DNA from: Gracilibacillus orientalis | GTDB lineage: Bacteria; Bacillota; Bacilli; Bacillales; Amphibacillaceae | Direction: 5' to 3' | DNA length: 64,000 bases | Assembly (NCBI RefSeq): GCF_900114645.1 | Contig: NZ_FOTR01000002.1 | Span: forward strand, 310,001-374,000 | Part shown: positions 54,780 to 63,913 of the stretch, piece by piece | Position numbering within the stretch: position 1 is the stretch's first letter | Layout of the letters: each line of letters opens with the position of its first letter | Notes under the pieces: generated by a model | Told to the model about the DNA's origin: nothing | Databases searched by the model: none | Seen by the model: the letters and a program-made list of their open reading frames with translations, nothing else | Program-made: the position numbers and the translations under genes

Positions 54780-54960
54780 AATCACACCCCGTTAAAATAT
54801 AAATTCACTTACACTAAACTGTCAGTTCAATATCTTCTTGTATCATCTTAACATAATATTCCAATACTTTATTCTAATTTTAAGACATAAAAATAAGACG
54901 AGCGCTATGTTTTGTTTCTGTGAGTTCATCTCTAAAAATAACTGATTTTCAAAAAATAGA

Positions 54961-54989
54961 TGGATGCCTAATACATAGGCAAGCATCCA
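54961..54989. promoter_or_regulatory. hairpin in the leader of the Cys-rich gene
   Basis: tggat-gccta-ataca-taggc-(aagc)-atcca folds into a stem with a 4-nt bulge, 48 nt before the copper-storage-like gene. It could be a leader structure or the start-proximal operator; no copper-regulator box is recognised. The rest of 54780-55037 has no gene. Confidence 0.35.
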
Positions 54990-55037
54990 AACATAATATG
55001 AAATTGTGTCAGTTTTAAAATTAGAGGAGGAAATGAT

Positions 55038-55391
55038 ATGCATCATAATATGGAACAAAGCCATATGTCACATTACGAAGTTTTAGAAGCTGTTCAACAT
55101 TGTGAAGCTACTTGCGAATACACGGAGCATTCCATTCTACAAATGGAAGGTTCAAGCCATAGAAGTGAGCAACTAAGTTTACTTAGGGACTGTGCTGATA
55201 TATGTACGTTAACAGCTAAATATCTGGCCCGTTGTAGCTATTTTGCAAAATCTATCGCTTCATTATGTGCACAAATTTGTGAAGTATGTGGAAACCATTG
55301 TTTACGTCACCCTGACGAAATCTCACAAAGGTGCGGCCAAATATGTTTACATTGTGCGCAAGTATGCCAAAAATTTGCAATGTCTGCATAA
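55038..55391 (+). CDS. Cys-rich four-helix protein, YhjQ/Csp copper-storage type
   Basis: The 117-residue protein has about 13 cysteines on helices: QHCEATCEYTEH, LLRDCADICTLTAKYLARCS, LCAQICEVCGNHC and RCGQICLHCAQVCQ. The CxxxC/CxxC spacing and the DUF326-type length match cytosolic copper-storage proteins (Csp3) and B. subtilis YhjQ. In these, a tetramer of four-helix bundles binds many Cu(I) ions. It has a His/Met-rich start (MHHNMEQSHM). AGAGGAGG precedes ATG. A terminator follows, so it is expressed alone. Confidence 0.88.
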   Translation: MHHNMEQSHMSHYEVLEAVQHCEATCEYTEHSILQMEGSSHRSEQLSLLRDCADICTLTAKYLARCSYFAKSIASLCAQICEVCGNHCLRHPDEISQRCGQICLHCAQVCQKFAMSA

Positions 55392-55400
55392 AATCTACTT

Positions 55401-55442
55401 ACAGGAATAACGTCTTAAAAATGAAACGTTATTCCTGTTTTA
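55401..55442 (+). terminator. terminator of the Cys-rich gene
   Basis: acaggaataacgt and acgttattcctgt form a perfect 13-bp stem with an 11-nt loop, followed by tttta. Confidence 0.85.
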
Positions 55443-55490
55443 TATGAAATACATCTAAAGCTTTGTAGACAAATCGATCTTCATTAAAGA

Positions 55491-56942
55491 TCAGATGATA
55501 AACGGAACAACAAAGAAAAGTAGAGCTGCAACCATTCCTGCCAGTAAATTATACGGCGACATTGCCTTGACATATTTCATGTGTTCTGCCTCTGCAATTC
55601 CTGCAGACATTGCCGTCATCCCCGATACTGGAGAAGTAACATCTCCAAAAGTACCTCCAGATAATACAGCAGCAAGTGCAATTGGTATAACGCTACCAGT
55701 CGATACAGCTAATGTAAACGCAATAGGTACCATCAGTGCCCAACTCCCCCATGAAGATCCAATAAAGTATGATACAGCACCTGTCACAATAAAAAGTAAA
55801 CCTGGTACAAGTAAAGGACTTAAATTCCCTGCTAATGTATTTTCAATTAACTGACCAAGCCCTAGATCTTGTGATACATCAGATATCGGCCAGGCTACTG
55901 CTAATATTGCAATGGTAACTATTAGCTGATTACCACCTTTTATAAATCGATCAACCAATGTTTCTATCTTAATACCTTGCACTCTATATAATAATGAAGT
56001 CATAACCGTTGTAATTAATAACGCAATCAACATGGAGTGAGATGGTTCTTCACTACTCCACATTAAGAAAAAACTTAGTGGAATTAATACAGCTAAAGGA
56101 AGTATTAGGTTCATCAATCTTGGTTTTAAAATTGGTTTCTCATCCATATCATGATTATGTTCCATTCCCCCCTTTACTGCATTCCCTGTTTGGTCTTTAG
56201 CTGATTCCCCTTTTTCATGATATTTCTCGGACATTTCATCATGGTGAGCAGGTTTATCTGGCGAATGATTCACTTTTATTAATTCTTTCATCCCGCTAAA
56301 ATTAAATCTAGGCATGATTGATAAAATGGCAATTCCTATCGCAGTATAACTAAAAAATTGAAAAGGTATGGATTGAATAAATAATGCTAATGCTGATCCC
56401 TCTATCCCTGATGCTTGCATTCCTTTTTCTACAACACCTAATACATAACCGATAAATGTAGTCGCTAAAGGAATTAAAATGATAACAGGACTAGCAGAAT
56501 TGTTAAGCATATAAGCTAATCTTTCACTTGAAACATGATATTTTTGAGAAAGAGATTTCACAATTGATCCCGTAGCAACTACACGAAAACCGCAATCTAT
56601 AAAGGTAATCGGTAGTAACCCCCATAGCACGCCAAATACTCTTTTAGAATTTGTAATATATTTTTTCATCCAGTTTCCAAATGCTTGGATTCCACCAGAT
56701 ATTTGAATAAGGGCTACTAACCCACTAAATATGTATAAAAACAGTAATACATTTATGTTTCCGGTATCAGTTAATACTCCAACAATATAGTCTACTGTTT
56801 TTGAAACAGACATAAACAAAGACTCGGTTAATAAAAAACTCCCTATCCATAAACCTATTAGTAGGGAAGGGATAACTTGTTTTGTCCATATTGCAATAAT
56901 TATTGCGACTAAAGATGGGACGACTGAATACATAAGTTCCAC
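55491..56942 (-). CDS. NhaC-family Na+/H+ antiporter-like transporter with His-rich loop
   Basis: The 483-residue membrane protein has about 11 hydrophobic segments and NhaC-type motifs: LLPITFIDCGFRVVATGSIV, NNSASPVIILIPLATTF, FIGSSWGSWALMVPIAF and SGGTFGDVTSPVSGMT. NhaC-type proteins exchange Na+ for H+ or organic acids (malate/lactate antiport in some). A central loop (about residues 222-270) is rich in His, Glu and Asp (HHDEMSEKYHEKG, MEHNHDMDEK), which could bind a metal or sense pH. The GTG start at 56942 is 11 nt after GGAGG; a GTG three codons earlier is too close. Confidence 0.85.
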   Translation of the reverse strand: MELMYSVVPSLVAIIIAIWTKQVIPSLLIGLWIGSFLLTESLFMSVSKTVDYIVGVLTDTGNINVLLFLYIFSGLVALIQISGGIQAFGNWMKKYITNSKRVFGVLWGLLPITFIDCGFRVVATGSIVKSLSQKYHVSSERLAYMLNNSASPVIILIPLATTFIGYVLGVVEKGMQASGIEGSALALFIQSIPFQFFSYTAIGIAILSIMPRFNFSGMKELIKVNHSPDKPAHHDEMSEKYHEKGESAKDQTGNAVKGGMEHNHDMDEKPILKPRLMNLILPLAVLIPLSFFLMWSSEEPSHSMLIALLITTVMTSLLYRVQGIKIETLVDRFIKGGNQLIVTIAILAVAWPISDVSQDLGLGQLIENTLAGNLSPLLVPGLLFIVTGAVSYFIGSSWGSWALMVPIAFTLAVSTGSVIPIALAAVLSGGTFGDVTSPVSGMTAMSAGIAEAEHMKYVKAMSPYNLLAGMVAALLFFVVPFII

Positions 56943-57088
56943 TAAAATCACTTCCTCCCTTAAGATATAAATAGTTTTTCGCGAAAATGTTAATTTTATG
57001 CTAGTTCCAATTTATTAAAGACCTAGCAGATAAATTTTCATTCGACAAAACATTTCATAGACAATGGATAACTTTTGTGATAGTTTTT

Positions 57089-57104
57089 ATGTTACCGGTA
57101 TCAT
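57089..57104. promoter_or_regulatory. candidate LacI-family operator
   Basis: ATGTTACCGGTATCAT is a 16-bp palindrome with 14 of 16 symmetric positions and a central CG. It resembles the GntR/IdnR (LacI-family) operator of E. coli. It lies 211 nt before the 1,599-residue secreted protein gene. No LacI-type regulator is encoded nearby. Confidence 0.45.
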
Positions 57105-57236
57105 AACAGATCATTGGAGGTGAATAGAACGTACTTAAATCTAAATCAGATATTCTTATTGGTAATATCCAGTGGATCATGAGGAAAATCCAGAGTTATA
57201 ATTTTTCTTTTCTAAGTAGTTTATGGAGGTTAAATT

Positions 57237-57250
57237 TGAAAGCGATTCCA
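57237..57250 (+). promoter_or_regulatory. cre box upstream of the large secreted protein
   Basis: TGAAAGCGATTCCA matches the CcpA consensus TGWAANCGNTNWCA at 13 of 14 positions, 64 nt before the start codon. The rest of the 372-nt region 56943-57314 contains the palindrome at 57089 and a ribosome-like GGAGGTG without a usable frame. Confidence 0.7.
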
Positions 57251-57314
57251 TTTCATTGTAGTGACGTTCTTTTTAAATGTTAAGGACACAATTCATGCGA
57301 AAAGGGGTTAAAGA

Positions 57315-60300
57315 ATGACTAAGAAACAGCTAAAAGCACTATTTATTTTATTTTGTCTGACATTCACTTTTTCTATGTTTTTAAGTCTGAATAAATCAGT
57401 TACTGCAGAGACTGAGACAAGCTTATCCACTCCATTGAAATTTGATTTCGGTTGTGAATCGAGTCCCGTTACAGAAGGCTACCATCAAATATCGAATCAA
57501 ACAATATATGATAGCTCCACAGGATATGGACTGGATAAAAATACAGATTGTAGGGACAGAGGAGCTCCCGACGACCTTCGTAGAGATTTCACAAACGGTG
57601 GTGGCTATTCCTTTAAGGTTGATATCCAGAATGGTGGCTACTATGTAAAGGTCATATCTGGAGATCACATAGCCGCCAACAAAACAGATGTGACAATTGA
57701 AGGGGTACAGCAGGAGAGAATACAGGCAACCACCAATCAATTTGCAGTAGAAATCTATCAGACCGAGGTAGAAGACGACCAGTTGGATATACAATTCGGT
57801 GAAGATGGACGCGTCAATGGTGTTGAAGTTATCTCCACCGAAGAAACGACTCCTCCAGTGTGGTCTGAGCAAACAAAACTCACATTATCCAATATTAAGA
57901 AAGACAGTGTTGATATGCAGTGGGCTACCCCAAGTGACAATGTAGCTGTCACTCAATATAACATTTATAAAAATGATACTTTGTTGGAAGTTGTAGAAGC
58001 AGACTCAACGCAAACAGAACAGGAACTAACCTCCTATCATTTAGAGGGGACAGACATTGATTTAACTGATGCGACGCTACGTGTAGAAGCTGGTGATGCT
58101 GCGGATAACTGGACAAACAATGGACCATCCGCCAGTACACAACTTGAAGCAAGTTCAATCAATATTGAGGGGCCTGATCGAATAAACATAGCTGAAAATG
58201 ATAGTAGTGAAACTTCCTATCAGGCTGATGTTGTCGATCAGTATGGCTATGAACTTCCAGATGAATCAGTATCATGGGAAATCGAAGGTGATGTACCAAA
58301 GGGTGTCCATCTAAATCAAGAAGGAGTACTTACGGTTGATCATTCTCCATCTTCACCGAAAACGATTAGCTTAAAGGCTTCCACACAATCAAATCCCGAC
58401 GTATCCTTGGAGAAAGAAATTATTATATATCGGCCTGAGGAAACTAGAGTTACAGTACTAGGACAAAAAGGTATAGCACAGCCTGAAGATGGTACCCAAA
58501 CTTTTTCTTATCATTCCAATGTGATGGATCAATTTGGAAGCATCATGCAAAATGCTGAAATGAAATGGGAAATTGCAGGTGACTCTCCTAAAGGTGTCGA
58601 TATGAGCACGGATGGAAAACTAACCATTTCTAGTACTGCTTCGGAGCAAATGGTTACTGTAAAAGCAACGTCCATTGAAAATGAGAAAGTATCAAAACAA
58701 GAAAACATTCACATCAGCAAAAAACAGTATAAATATTTGCCAATAGATGGCGGATTTTCCATAAATAATGGTGGAGAATCTTATAATCGGCCACTTTATG
58801 GTCCTCATAATTCTCCAAGAATTATTGCATTGGTCGGGGATAAACCTGATGGTCTGCTATTCCATAACAGAGGAAATAGTGCTCAACAAAAGTTAGGTCA
58901 TATTTTCCTAGGTTTAAAAAACGGAAAATGGTTTGCTGACTTTGAATCGATCACTTCGCGTTATGTTTCAGGTCATCAGGAATACGAGCTTCGTGATCCG
59001 TCATTCGAAGGAACGATCCTATTAACCTACGTTCGCCCTGAAAATTTTGAAGGCTTACTAGTAAAAGTCACATTGCCTGATGATTACACAAACGACTTAG
59101 TTATTGCCTCTGGCGGACGTGACCAAGGAAGTTATGGATCTCAGGATTACGACTCCATGAAATTCACGCCATCAGATGCTTCGGGAACAGATGTAAAAAT
59201 AGAAAAGAACCATTTTTCTATTGAGGGTGGAGGTCCAACTCTTTATGGAACAGCCAATATACCTCTTCATTTAAAAAGGGTGGATGCTTCTGCTTATAGT
59301 GAAGGACCAGATGCTCTTCTTGAAACAAAAGCTGATTCTCAGCCCATGGCAATTGGAACAACGGAAGGAAACTATGATAATGAAGTATTTTTCAATATCA
59401 CTACAGATGATCTAGAATCTTCTGAGATAAAGAACTACTTAGCTGAGCCAGAAAAGGTTTTAGAGGATAGCATGGACCACTACCAGGAACTATCCCAGTC
59501 GGTTACAATCGATACTCCTAATCCTTATTTGAATGCAGCCCTTCCAGCCGCAACGTTGGCATTAGATGCCTCATGGAGTAGCCCTACCTTTATGCATGGG
59601 CCTATCAACTGGTTTGTTGCATTGCCAGGTTGGAGATCAACTTATGGGGCAACAACAGCGGGATGGGAAGACCGTGCCTTTGAAAATGCTGCTGCCTATT
59701 TTGATAAACAGGCATCCAATGGTAGAATTCCATCCAAGCTTAGTGGAGATTCTCATTACAACATGGGTGAAGTATTAGTTGATATGATGATGTACAACTG
59801 GGAATGGACAGGTGATTTAGATATGATGGCCAATGGCGGCTATGATTTTATTGCTAATCATCTAAATTGGATGGATGAGTATATGGAAACGGATGACGAA
59901 GGGTTATACGAAAGCCATCTAAATGCATGGAATACTGATAATAAATGGAACAATGGCGGTGGAGCAACGATTGCAAGTGTATATGCTTGGCGCGCCAATA
60001 AGGAAATGGTCGACATCGCAAAACGATTAGAGAAAGACCCAACTATCTTCGAGCAACGCGCAACAAAGATTGAACAAGCTATGGAAGACAAGTTGTGGGT
60101 AGAGGATATCGGAGTTTTTGGCGAATATAAAGATGTGGTTGGTTTGCAACGGGTACATGAATCTCCTGACCTCTCCAGTATCTATACACCAATTGATTTA
60201 GGATTCACTGATCCATTCCAAAGCTACCAAATGCTACAATTTACAGAACATGCTATAAAAAATGAGACAGGTACAACACCTAGGGATGGCCGATTGCCAT

Positions 60301-62114
60301 GGACTTCTAATTGGTTACCTAACGTATATTCAAGTAGAGGCCTATACACTGCTGAATCTACTAATCTAATGCTTAATTACTATCGTCTTGGACTCGTGGA
60401 ACAAGCAAAGGACTTGCAAGCCGGCATTGATGCTAACCTGTTTAAAGGTCCTGGACCTGGTGTTCTCTCGTATGTTCAAAATCAAGATGGTTCACAATCC
60501 GGTCACGTAGACTTTACCGATGTAACTTCCATGTATGTAAGGACAACTGTGGAAGGATTATTCGGAATTAAAATGGATGTACCAAATAAAAAAGCAACTA
60601 TTCAGCCTGCATTCCCTCGTGATTGGGAACATGCTTCAATCGAAACAGATTACTTGGGATATGACTACAACTTTGCGGACGACAAGGAAACAATTATAAT
60701 TAATAGTGAAAAGGCGTTGGAATATAACGTGAATCTCATAGCCCCCAGTACGAAGATAAAGTCTGTCAAGGTAGATGGGAAAGATGTCGATTACTCGCTG
60801 AATCCAGGCATAGGTCACACTTGGCTAGAGATTGAAACATCTGAAAGTAATAATGCAAAGATCGAGGTTATTTATAACCATGGGAAATCAAATTCTATGC
60901 CAGAGGTGAATGCTAGCTCTGTTGGGGCTATTGACGAGGAATATTCTTTCTCTATAAAAAATGGGAATATTATTCGTTTGCATGACCCTCAGGGAATCCT
61001 TGATATGGATCAAGCAACTGTAAAGAAATCAAAAGCGTCTGTTATTTTAAATAACAAGCCTGGTACCCACACCTTTTTCGTTTTAGTTGAGTCCGGTAAT
61101 AGCGAAATGTGGTTACCTGTTGATATCACGCTCAAGCATTCCTTAGAAATTGTAGATGAAGATTTAGTTGTCAAAGACGGAGAAGCATTTGCTAAGTTTG
61201 CGATAGATAATAGTAGTCAGCAAAATATTAATCTAAAGGGAACGGTAAACATCGCGGGAACAACTTTTGATTTGCATACTACGATAAAGGCTAATGATAA
61301 ATCTGATCTTATTACCTTTGAAATCAAAGACCCATCAAAGCTGACGCCTGGGAAAAATCTCTTAACTTTTGAAGGTGAGGATAATTCTGAGACAGAACTA
61401 TCTACAAATCTGGAAAATTGGGAATTGAATGAACAGCTTTCTAGTGCGTATGAGAATTCTTTCAACACCCACACTATAGATTTAAGTGATCTTGTAAATC
61501 AAGATTTAGAATATCTACATCAGAATAAATATTCTCCTCAGCCTGATTTGTTTTATTGGGATAATATCCCGAGTACTGTTACGGAATATGGACTGAATTG
61601 GTGGCAATACCGGGATGGACAAGATAAGATTCAACCGAATTTGACCCAATTAGATTATGAAAGTAAGAATTTTGCATCGGATATAGGGATCCCATTCTCC
61701 ATTACCAAGGAGGATGAAAATGCAGTATTTACATCCCTTTACGATAATTTCCCTGACAGTATTGAAATCCCCGTTAATGTTAAGGGAAATAAGCTTTACT
61801 TCTTTGTGGTAGCAGCAACGAATCACATGCAAAGCCGCATAGAGAATGCAAAAGTTACAGTAAATCTTAGTGATGGTGAACAGAAAATACTGCCTCTTGT
61901 TAATCCAGAAAATTTAGATGACTGGTTAAAGGAGAATACATCTAGTTCCTATGCACAAAGTGGATTCATCCAAGATCTAGGTGACGGTGCCCATGGAAAT
62001 ATATTAAGTATAGACCTTGGAGAATCAGAGCAAATAGAAAGTGTGGAGCTTGAGACACTTAGTAACGAAGTGTTAACTGGACTTCTTGGCTTGACTGTTC
62101 TTGAACAGAAATAG
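57315..62114 (+). CDS. large secreted multidomain protein, probable glycoside hydrolase
   Basis: The 1,599-residue protein has a signal peptide (about 1-31), a malectin/CBM-like domain (about 40-175), a fibronectin type III domain (about 178-275) and two Ig-like bacterial domains (about 279-372 and 375-470). A beta-sandwich (about 470-730) precedes an (alpha/alpha)6-type helical domain (about 734-1080: NPYLNAALPAATLALDASW, GWEDRAFENAAAYF, GRLPWTSNWLPNVYSSRGLY, ESTNLMLNYY). A C-terminal beta-sheet (about 1095-1185: KKATIQPAFPRDWEHASI) and further beta domains close it. This order matches six-hairpin glycosidases of the GH65/78/95 kind, perhaps DUF4450. I cannot name the family or catalytic acids. 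cre control fits a polysaccharide-degrading role. Confidence 0.7.
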   Translation: MTKKQLKALFILFCLTFTFSMFLSLNKSVTAETETSLSTPLKFDFGCESSPVTEGYHQISNQTIYDSSTGYGLDKNTDCRDRGAPDDLRRDFTNGGGYSFKVDIQNGGYYVKVISGDHIAANKTDVTIEGVQQERIQATTNQFAVEIYQTEVEDDQLDIQFGEDGRVNGVEVISTEETTPPVWSEQTKLTLSNIKKDSVDMQWATPSDNVAVTQYNIYKNDTLLEVVEADSTQTEQELTSYHLEGTDIDLTDATLRVEAGDAADNWTNNGPSASTQLEASSINIEGPDRINIAENDSSETSYQADVVDQYGYELPDESVSWEIEGDVPKGVHLNQEGVLTVDHSPSSPKTISLKASTQSNPDVSLEKEIIIYRPEETRVTVLGQKGIAQPEDGTQTFSYHSNVMDQFGSIMQNAEMKWEIAGDSPKGVDMSTDGKLTISSTASEQMVTVKATSIENEKVSKQENIHISKKQYKYLPIDGGFSINNGGESYNRPLYGPHNSPRIIALVGDKPDGLLFHNRGNSAQQKLGHIFLGLKNGKWFADFESITSRYVSGHQEYELRDPSFEGTILLTYVRPENFEGLLVKVTLPDDYTNDLVIASGGRDQGSYGSQDYDSMKFTPSDASGTDVKIEKNHFSIEGGGPTLYGTANIPLHLKRVDASAYSEGPDALLETKADSQPMAIGTTEGNYDNEVFFNITTDDLESSEIKNYLAEPEKVLEDSMDHYQELSQSVTIDTPNPYLNAALPAATLALDASWSSPTFMHGPINWFVALPGWRSTYGATTAGWEDRAFENAAAYFDKQASNGRIPSKLSGDSHYNMGEVLVDMMMYNWEWTGDLDMMANGGYDFIANHLNWMDEYMETDDEGLYESHLNAWNTDNKWNNGGGATIASVYAWRANKEMVDIAKRLEKDPTIFEQRATKIEQAMEDKLWVEDIGVFGEYKDVVGLQRVHESPDLSSIYTPIDLGFTDPFQSYQMLQFTEHAIKNETGTTPRDGRLPWTSNWLPNVYSSRGLYTAESTNLMLNYYRLGLVEQAKDLQAGIDANLFKGPGPGVLSYVQNQDGSQSGHVDFTDVTSMYVRTTVEGLFGIKMDVPNKKATIQPAFPRDWEHASIETDYLGYDYNFADDKETIIINSEKALEYNVNLIAPSTKIKSVKVDGKDVDYSLNPGIGHTWLEIETSESNNAKIEVIYNHGKSNSMPEVNASSVGAIDEEYSFSIKNGNIIRLHDPQGILDMDQATVKKSKASVILNNKPGTHTFFVLVESGNSEMWLPVDITLKHSLEIVDEDLVVKDGEAFAKFAIDNSSQQNINLKGTVNIAGTTFDLHTTIKANDKSDLITFEIKDPSKLTPGKNLLTFEGEDNSETELSTNLENWELNEQLSSAYENSFNTHTIDLSDLVNQDLEYLHQNKYSPQPDLFYWDNIPSTVTEYGLNWWQYRDGQDKIQPNLTQLDYESKNFASDIGIPFSITKEDENAVFTSLYDNFPDSIEIPVNVKGNKLYFFVVAATNHMQSRIENAKVTVNLSDGEQKILPLVNPENLDDWLKENTSSSYAQSGFIQDLGDGAHGNILSIDLGESEQIESVELETLSNEVLTGLLGLTVLEQK

Positions 62115-62119
62115 TATAG

Positions 62120-62164
62120 AGAAGATGATTTCTGTATCCACAGGAGTCATCTTCTTTCATTTTT
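62120..62164 (+). terminator. terminator of the large secreted protein gene
   Basis: agaagatga and tcatcttct form a perfect 9-bp stem with an 18-nt loop, followed by ttcattttt. Confidence 0.8.
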
Positions 62165-62250
62165 AGATGCATAAGAAGTCCAAACAGTAACAAACGATAG
62201 TAATGCTTTTAATTTATAAAAAAGTTATAATATAACTCGGGGTGATAAAA

Positions 62251-62673
62251 ATGTCTATAAAAGGACTAAATCATTTTTTGTTTTCAGTTTCTCACTTGGA
62301 AAAATCTATTGATTTCTATCAAAAAGTATTTGATGCTAAGTTGTTAGTTAAAGGCAGGAACACAGCATACTTCGATTTGAATGGTATGTGGATTGCTCTT
62401 AATGCAGAAAAAGATATACCACGTAATGAAATACATAAATCATACACACATATCGCCTTTTCAATAGAAGAAGCTGATTTTGATGAGATGTACAACAGAC
62501 TCAAGGAATTGAATGTAAACATATTGCCGGGTCGTCCAAGGGACAAAAGAGATAAGAAATCTATTTATTTCACCGACCCTGATGGTCATAAATTTGAGCT
62601 TCATACAGGTACTTTAGAGGATAGATTGGATTACTATAAACAAGAAAAAACGCATATGGAATTTTTTGATTAA
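62251..62673 (+). CDS. fosB: FosB metallothiol transferase (fosfomycin resistance type)
   Basis: The 140-residue VOC-fold enzyme matches Bacillus FosB almost throughout: [20 protein letters not shown] (metal H8), [11 protein letters not shown] (H67), [20 protein letters not shown] and [20 protein letters not shown] (E116). FosB opens the epoxide of fosfomycin with bacillithiol, using a divalent metal. The ATG used is 8 nt after GGGG; an in-frame GTG three codons earlier overlaps the ribosome site. A TATAAT box lies at 62226-62231. Chromosomal fosB is common in Bacillaceae, so this is not a sign of recent acquisition. Confidence 0.95.
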   Translation: MSIKGLNHFLFSVSHLEKSIDFYQKVFDAKLLVKGRNTAYFDLNGMWIALNAEKDIPRNEIHKSYTHIAFSIEEADFDEMYNRLKELNVNILPGRPRDKRDKKSIYFTDPDGHKFELHTGTLEDRLDYYKQEKTHMEFFD

Positions 62674-62676
62674 ATT

Positions 62677-62711
62677 TTAAAAAAAGATCATACATGCTAG
62701 CATGTATGATC
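62677..62711 (-). terminator. terminator between fosB and the MFS gene
   Basis: gatcatacatgc-ta-gcatgtatgatc is a perfect 26-bp palindrome. On the minus strand it is followed by a run of T, so it ends the MFS gene and may also slow fosB transcription. Confidence 0.85.
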
Positions 62712-62728
62712 TACAATAGTATTGATAT

Positions 62729-63913
62729 TTATACTTTTTTAGGAAAAACTGGAAGTAACGTACCGATTAAAGCTATACCTGCACATACAAAAAACATCAT
62801 TGAAAAACCAGTTATCGCCATACCACTCACAGTTAGAAAAATAATAATATCAAATCCTGAATCTAATATCGATAATAGGGAGATAGTAGTCGCCCTAACA
62901 TTAGAAGGAATGATTTCATTAGAAAGTTGCGAGTAAACAGGGTATCTAATAGCACTTACAAGTTTGAGGATTAATAGGATGCCTAAAAGTATCCCCAAAT
63001 AGGAAGTAAAAGTTGCAATTCCTATCAGTCCTAGCACAGCCAGTAAGCCAGTAATAAACAGAAGGTGTACACGGCTTATTCTTTCTGTCATCCAACCAAT
63101 TGTACGAGATGCAGTAAACCCTATTAAAGCAGCGCTTGCATAAACAATACCTATCGAATAAACAGGAAGACCTGCATCTACCAAAAGCTTCTGATCAAAC
63201 TTTTCAAAAATTGCAGTCGCAGGTATGAATACAAGAGTTATATTCATAAACATCCATAAAACTTGAGGGTGTTTCTTTATTGTAAAGAATCCTTCTTTAA
63301 GTTGTGTTCTAATATCATTTTGATATGTGCCTTGATTGGGTGGATTTTTAATAAACAATAATAAAGTAAATTGCAAGGACATAAAAAATAAACTCAAAAC
63401 AATTAATAGCTTAAATTGTCCATCAGATAAGTCTTTTGCCAGAATCGCACCTATTATTACTACAATGATGGTAACTAGGAATTTAGCTGAATCAATTTGT
63501 CCCATTGCCCTATCCATTTTGTTCTCTTCATTAGATAAAATTAATGATTCATATATTAGAGCTTCATCTGAACCACTAAAAAAAGTAGCAGCAAATCCAG
63601 TTAATAAGCTACTCAAAAAGAACACCCAAGGTTCATAAGCCCATAATAATAATGCATGACTACCAATTCCTAATAATGAGCCGATTAAGAAAGACATCTT
63701 AGCTCCAAATCGGTCTGCAAATATTCCTGTAGGCACTTCACCTATGAGTACTCCTAAACTAAAGAAAACCATAACCAATAGGATGAGCCTTTCATCTAAT
63801 CCACGAGAAAAATAAAACAGAGTCAAAACTGGAGTAATAAATAGGATACTACCAAATATTTTAGACCAAAATAAAAACTTAATATTATGTTCCGCTAAAG
63901 TATTTTTCTTCAT
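62729..63913 (-). CDS. MFS transporter
   Basis: The 394-residue protein has 12 predicted membrane segments and the MFS signature between TM2 and TM3 (GEVPTGIFADRFGAKMSFLIG, the GxxxDRxGxR/K-type motif). A second half-repeat follows (GWMTERISRVHLLF). The family exports drugs or metabolites; the substrate is not predictable. The start is the ATG 5 nt after AGGAGG; the longer frame lacks a site. It converges with fosB. The end of the window (63914-64000) has no further gene. Confidence 0.88.
   Translation of the reverse strand: MKKNTLAEHNIKFLFWSKIFGSILFITPVLTLFYFSRGLDERLILLVMVFFSLGVLIGEVPTGIFADRFGAKMSFLIGSLLGIGSHALLLWAYEPWVFFLSSLLTGFAATFFSGSDEALIYESLILSNEENKMDRAMGQIDSAKFLVTIIVVIIGAILAKDLSDGQFKLLIVLSLFFMSLQFTLLLFIKNPPNQGTYQNDIRTQLKEGFFTIKKHPQVLWMFMNITLVFIPATAIFEKFDQKLLVDAGLPVYSIGIVYASAALIGFTASRTIGWMTERISRVHLLFITGLLAVLGLIGIATFTSYLGILLGILLILKLVSAIRYPVYSQLSNEIIPSNVRATTISLLSILDSGFDIIIFLTVSGMAITGFSMMFFVCAGIALIGTLLPVFPKKV

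Noticed and set aside
49247-54785. Chromosomal integron
   Set aside because: No integrase is encoded in the window, and the GTTAAAC match to the attC core is too short to prove attC sites. The cassette-like layout is kept as a finding only.
54843-55064. 73-codon minus-strand frame rich in hydrophobic residues
   Set aside because: It overlaps the start and leader of the Cys-rich gene, has no ribosome site, and its composition reflects AT-rich DNA.
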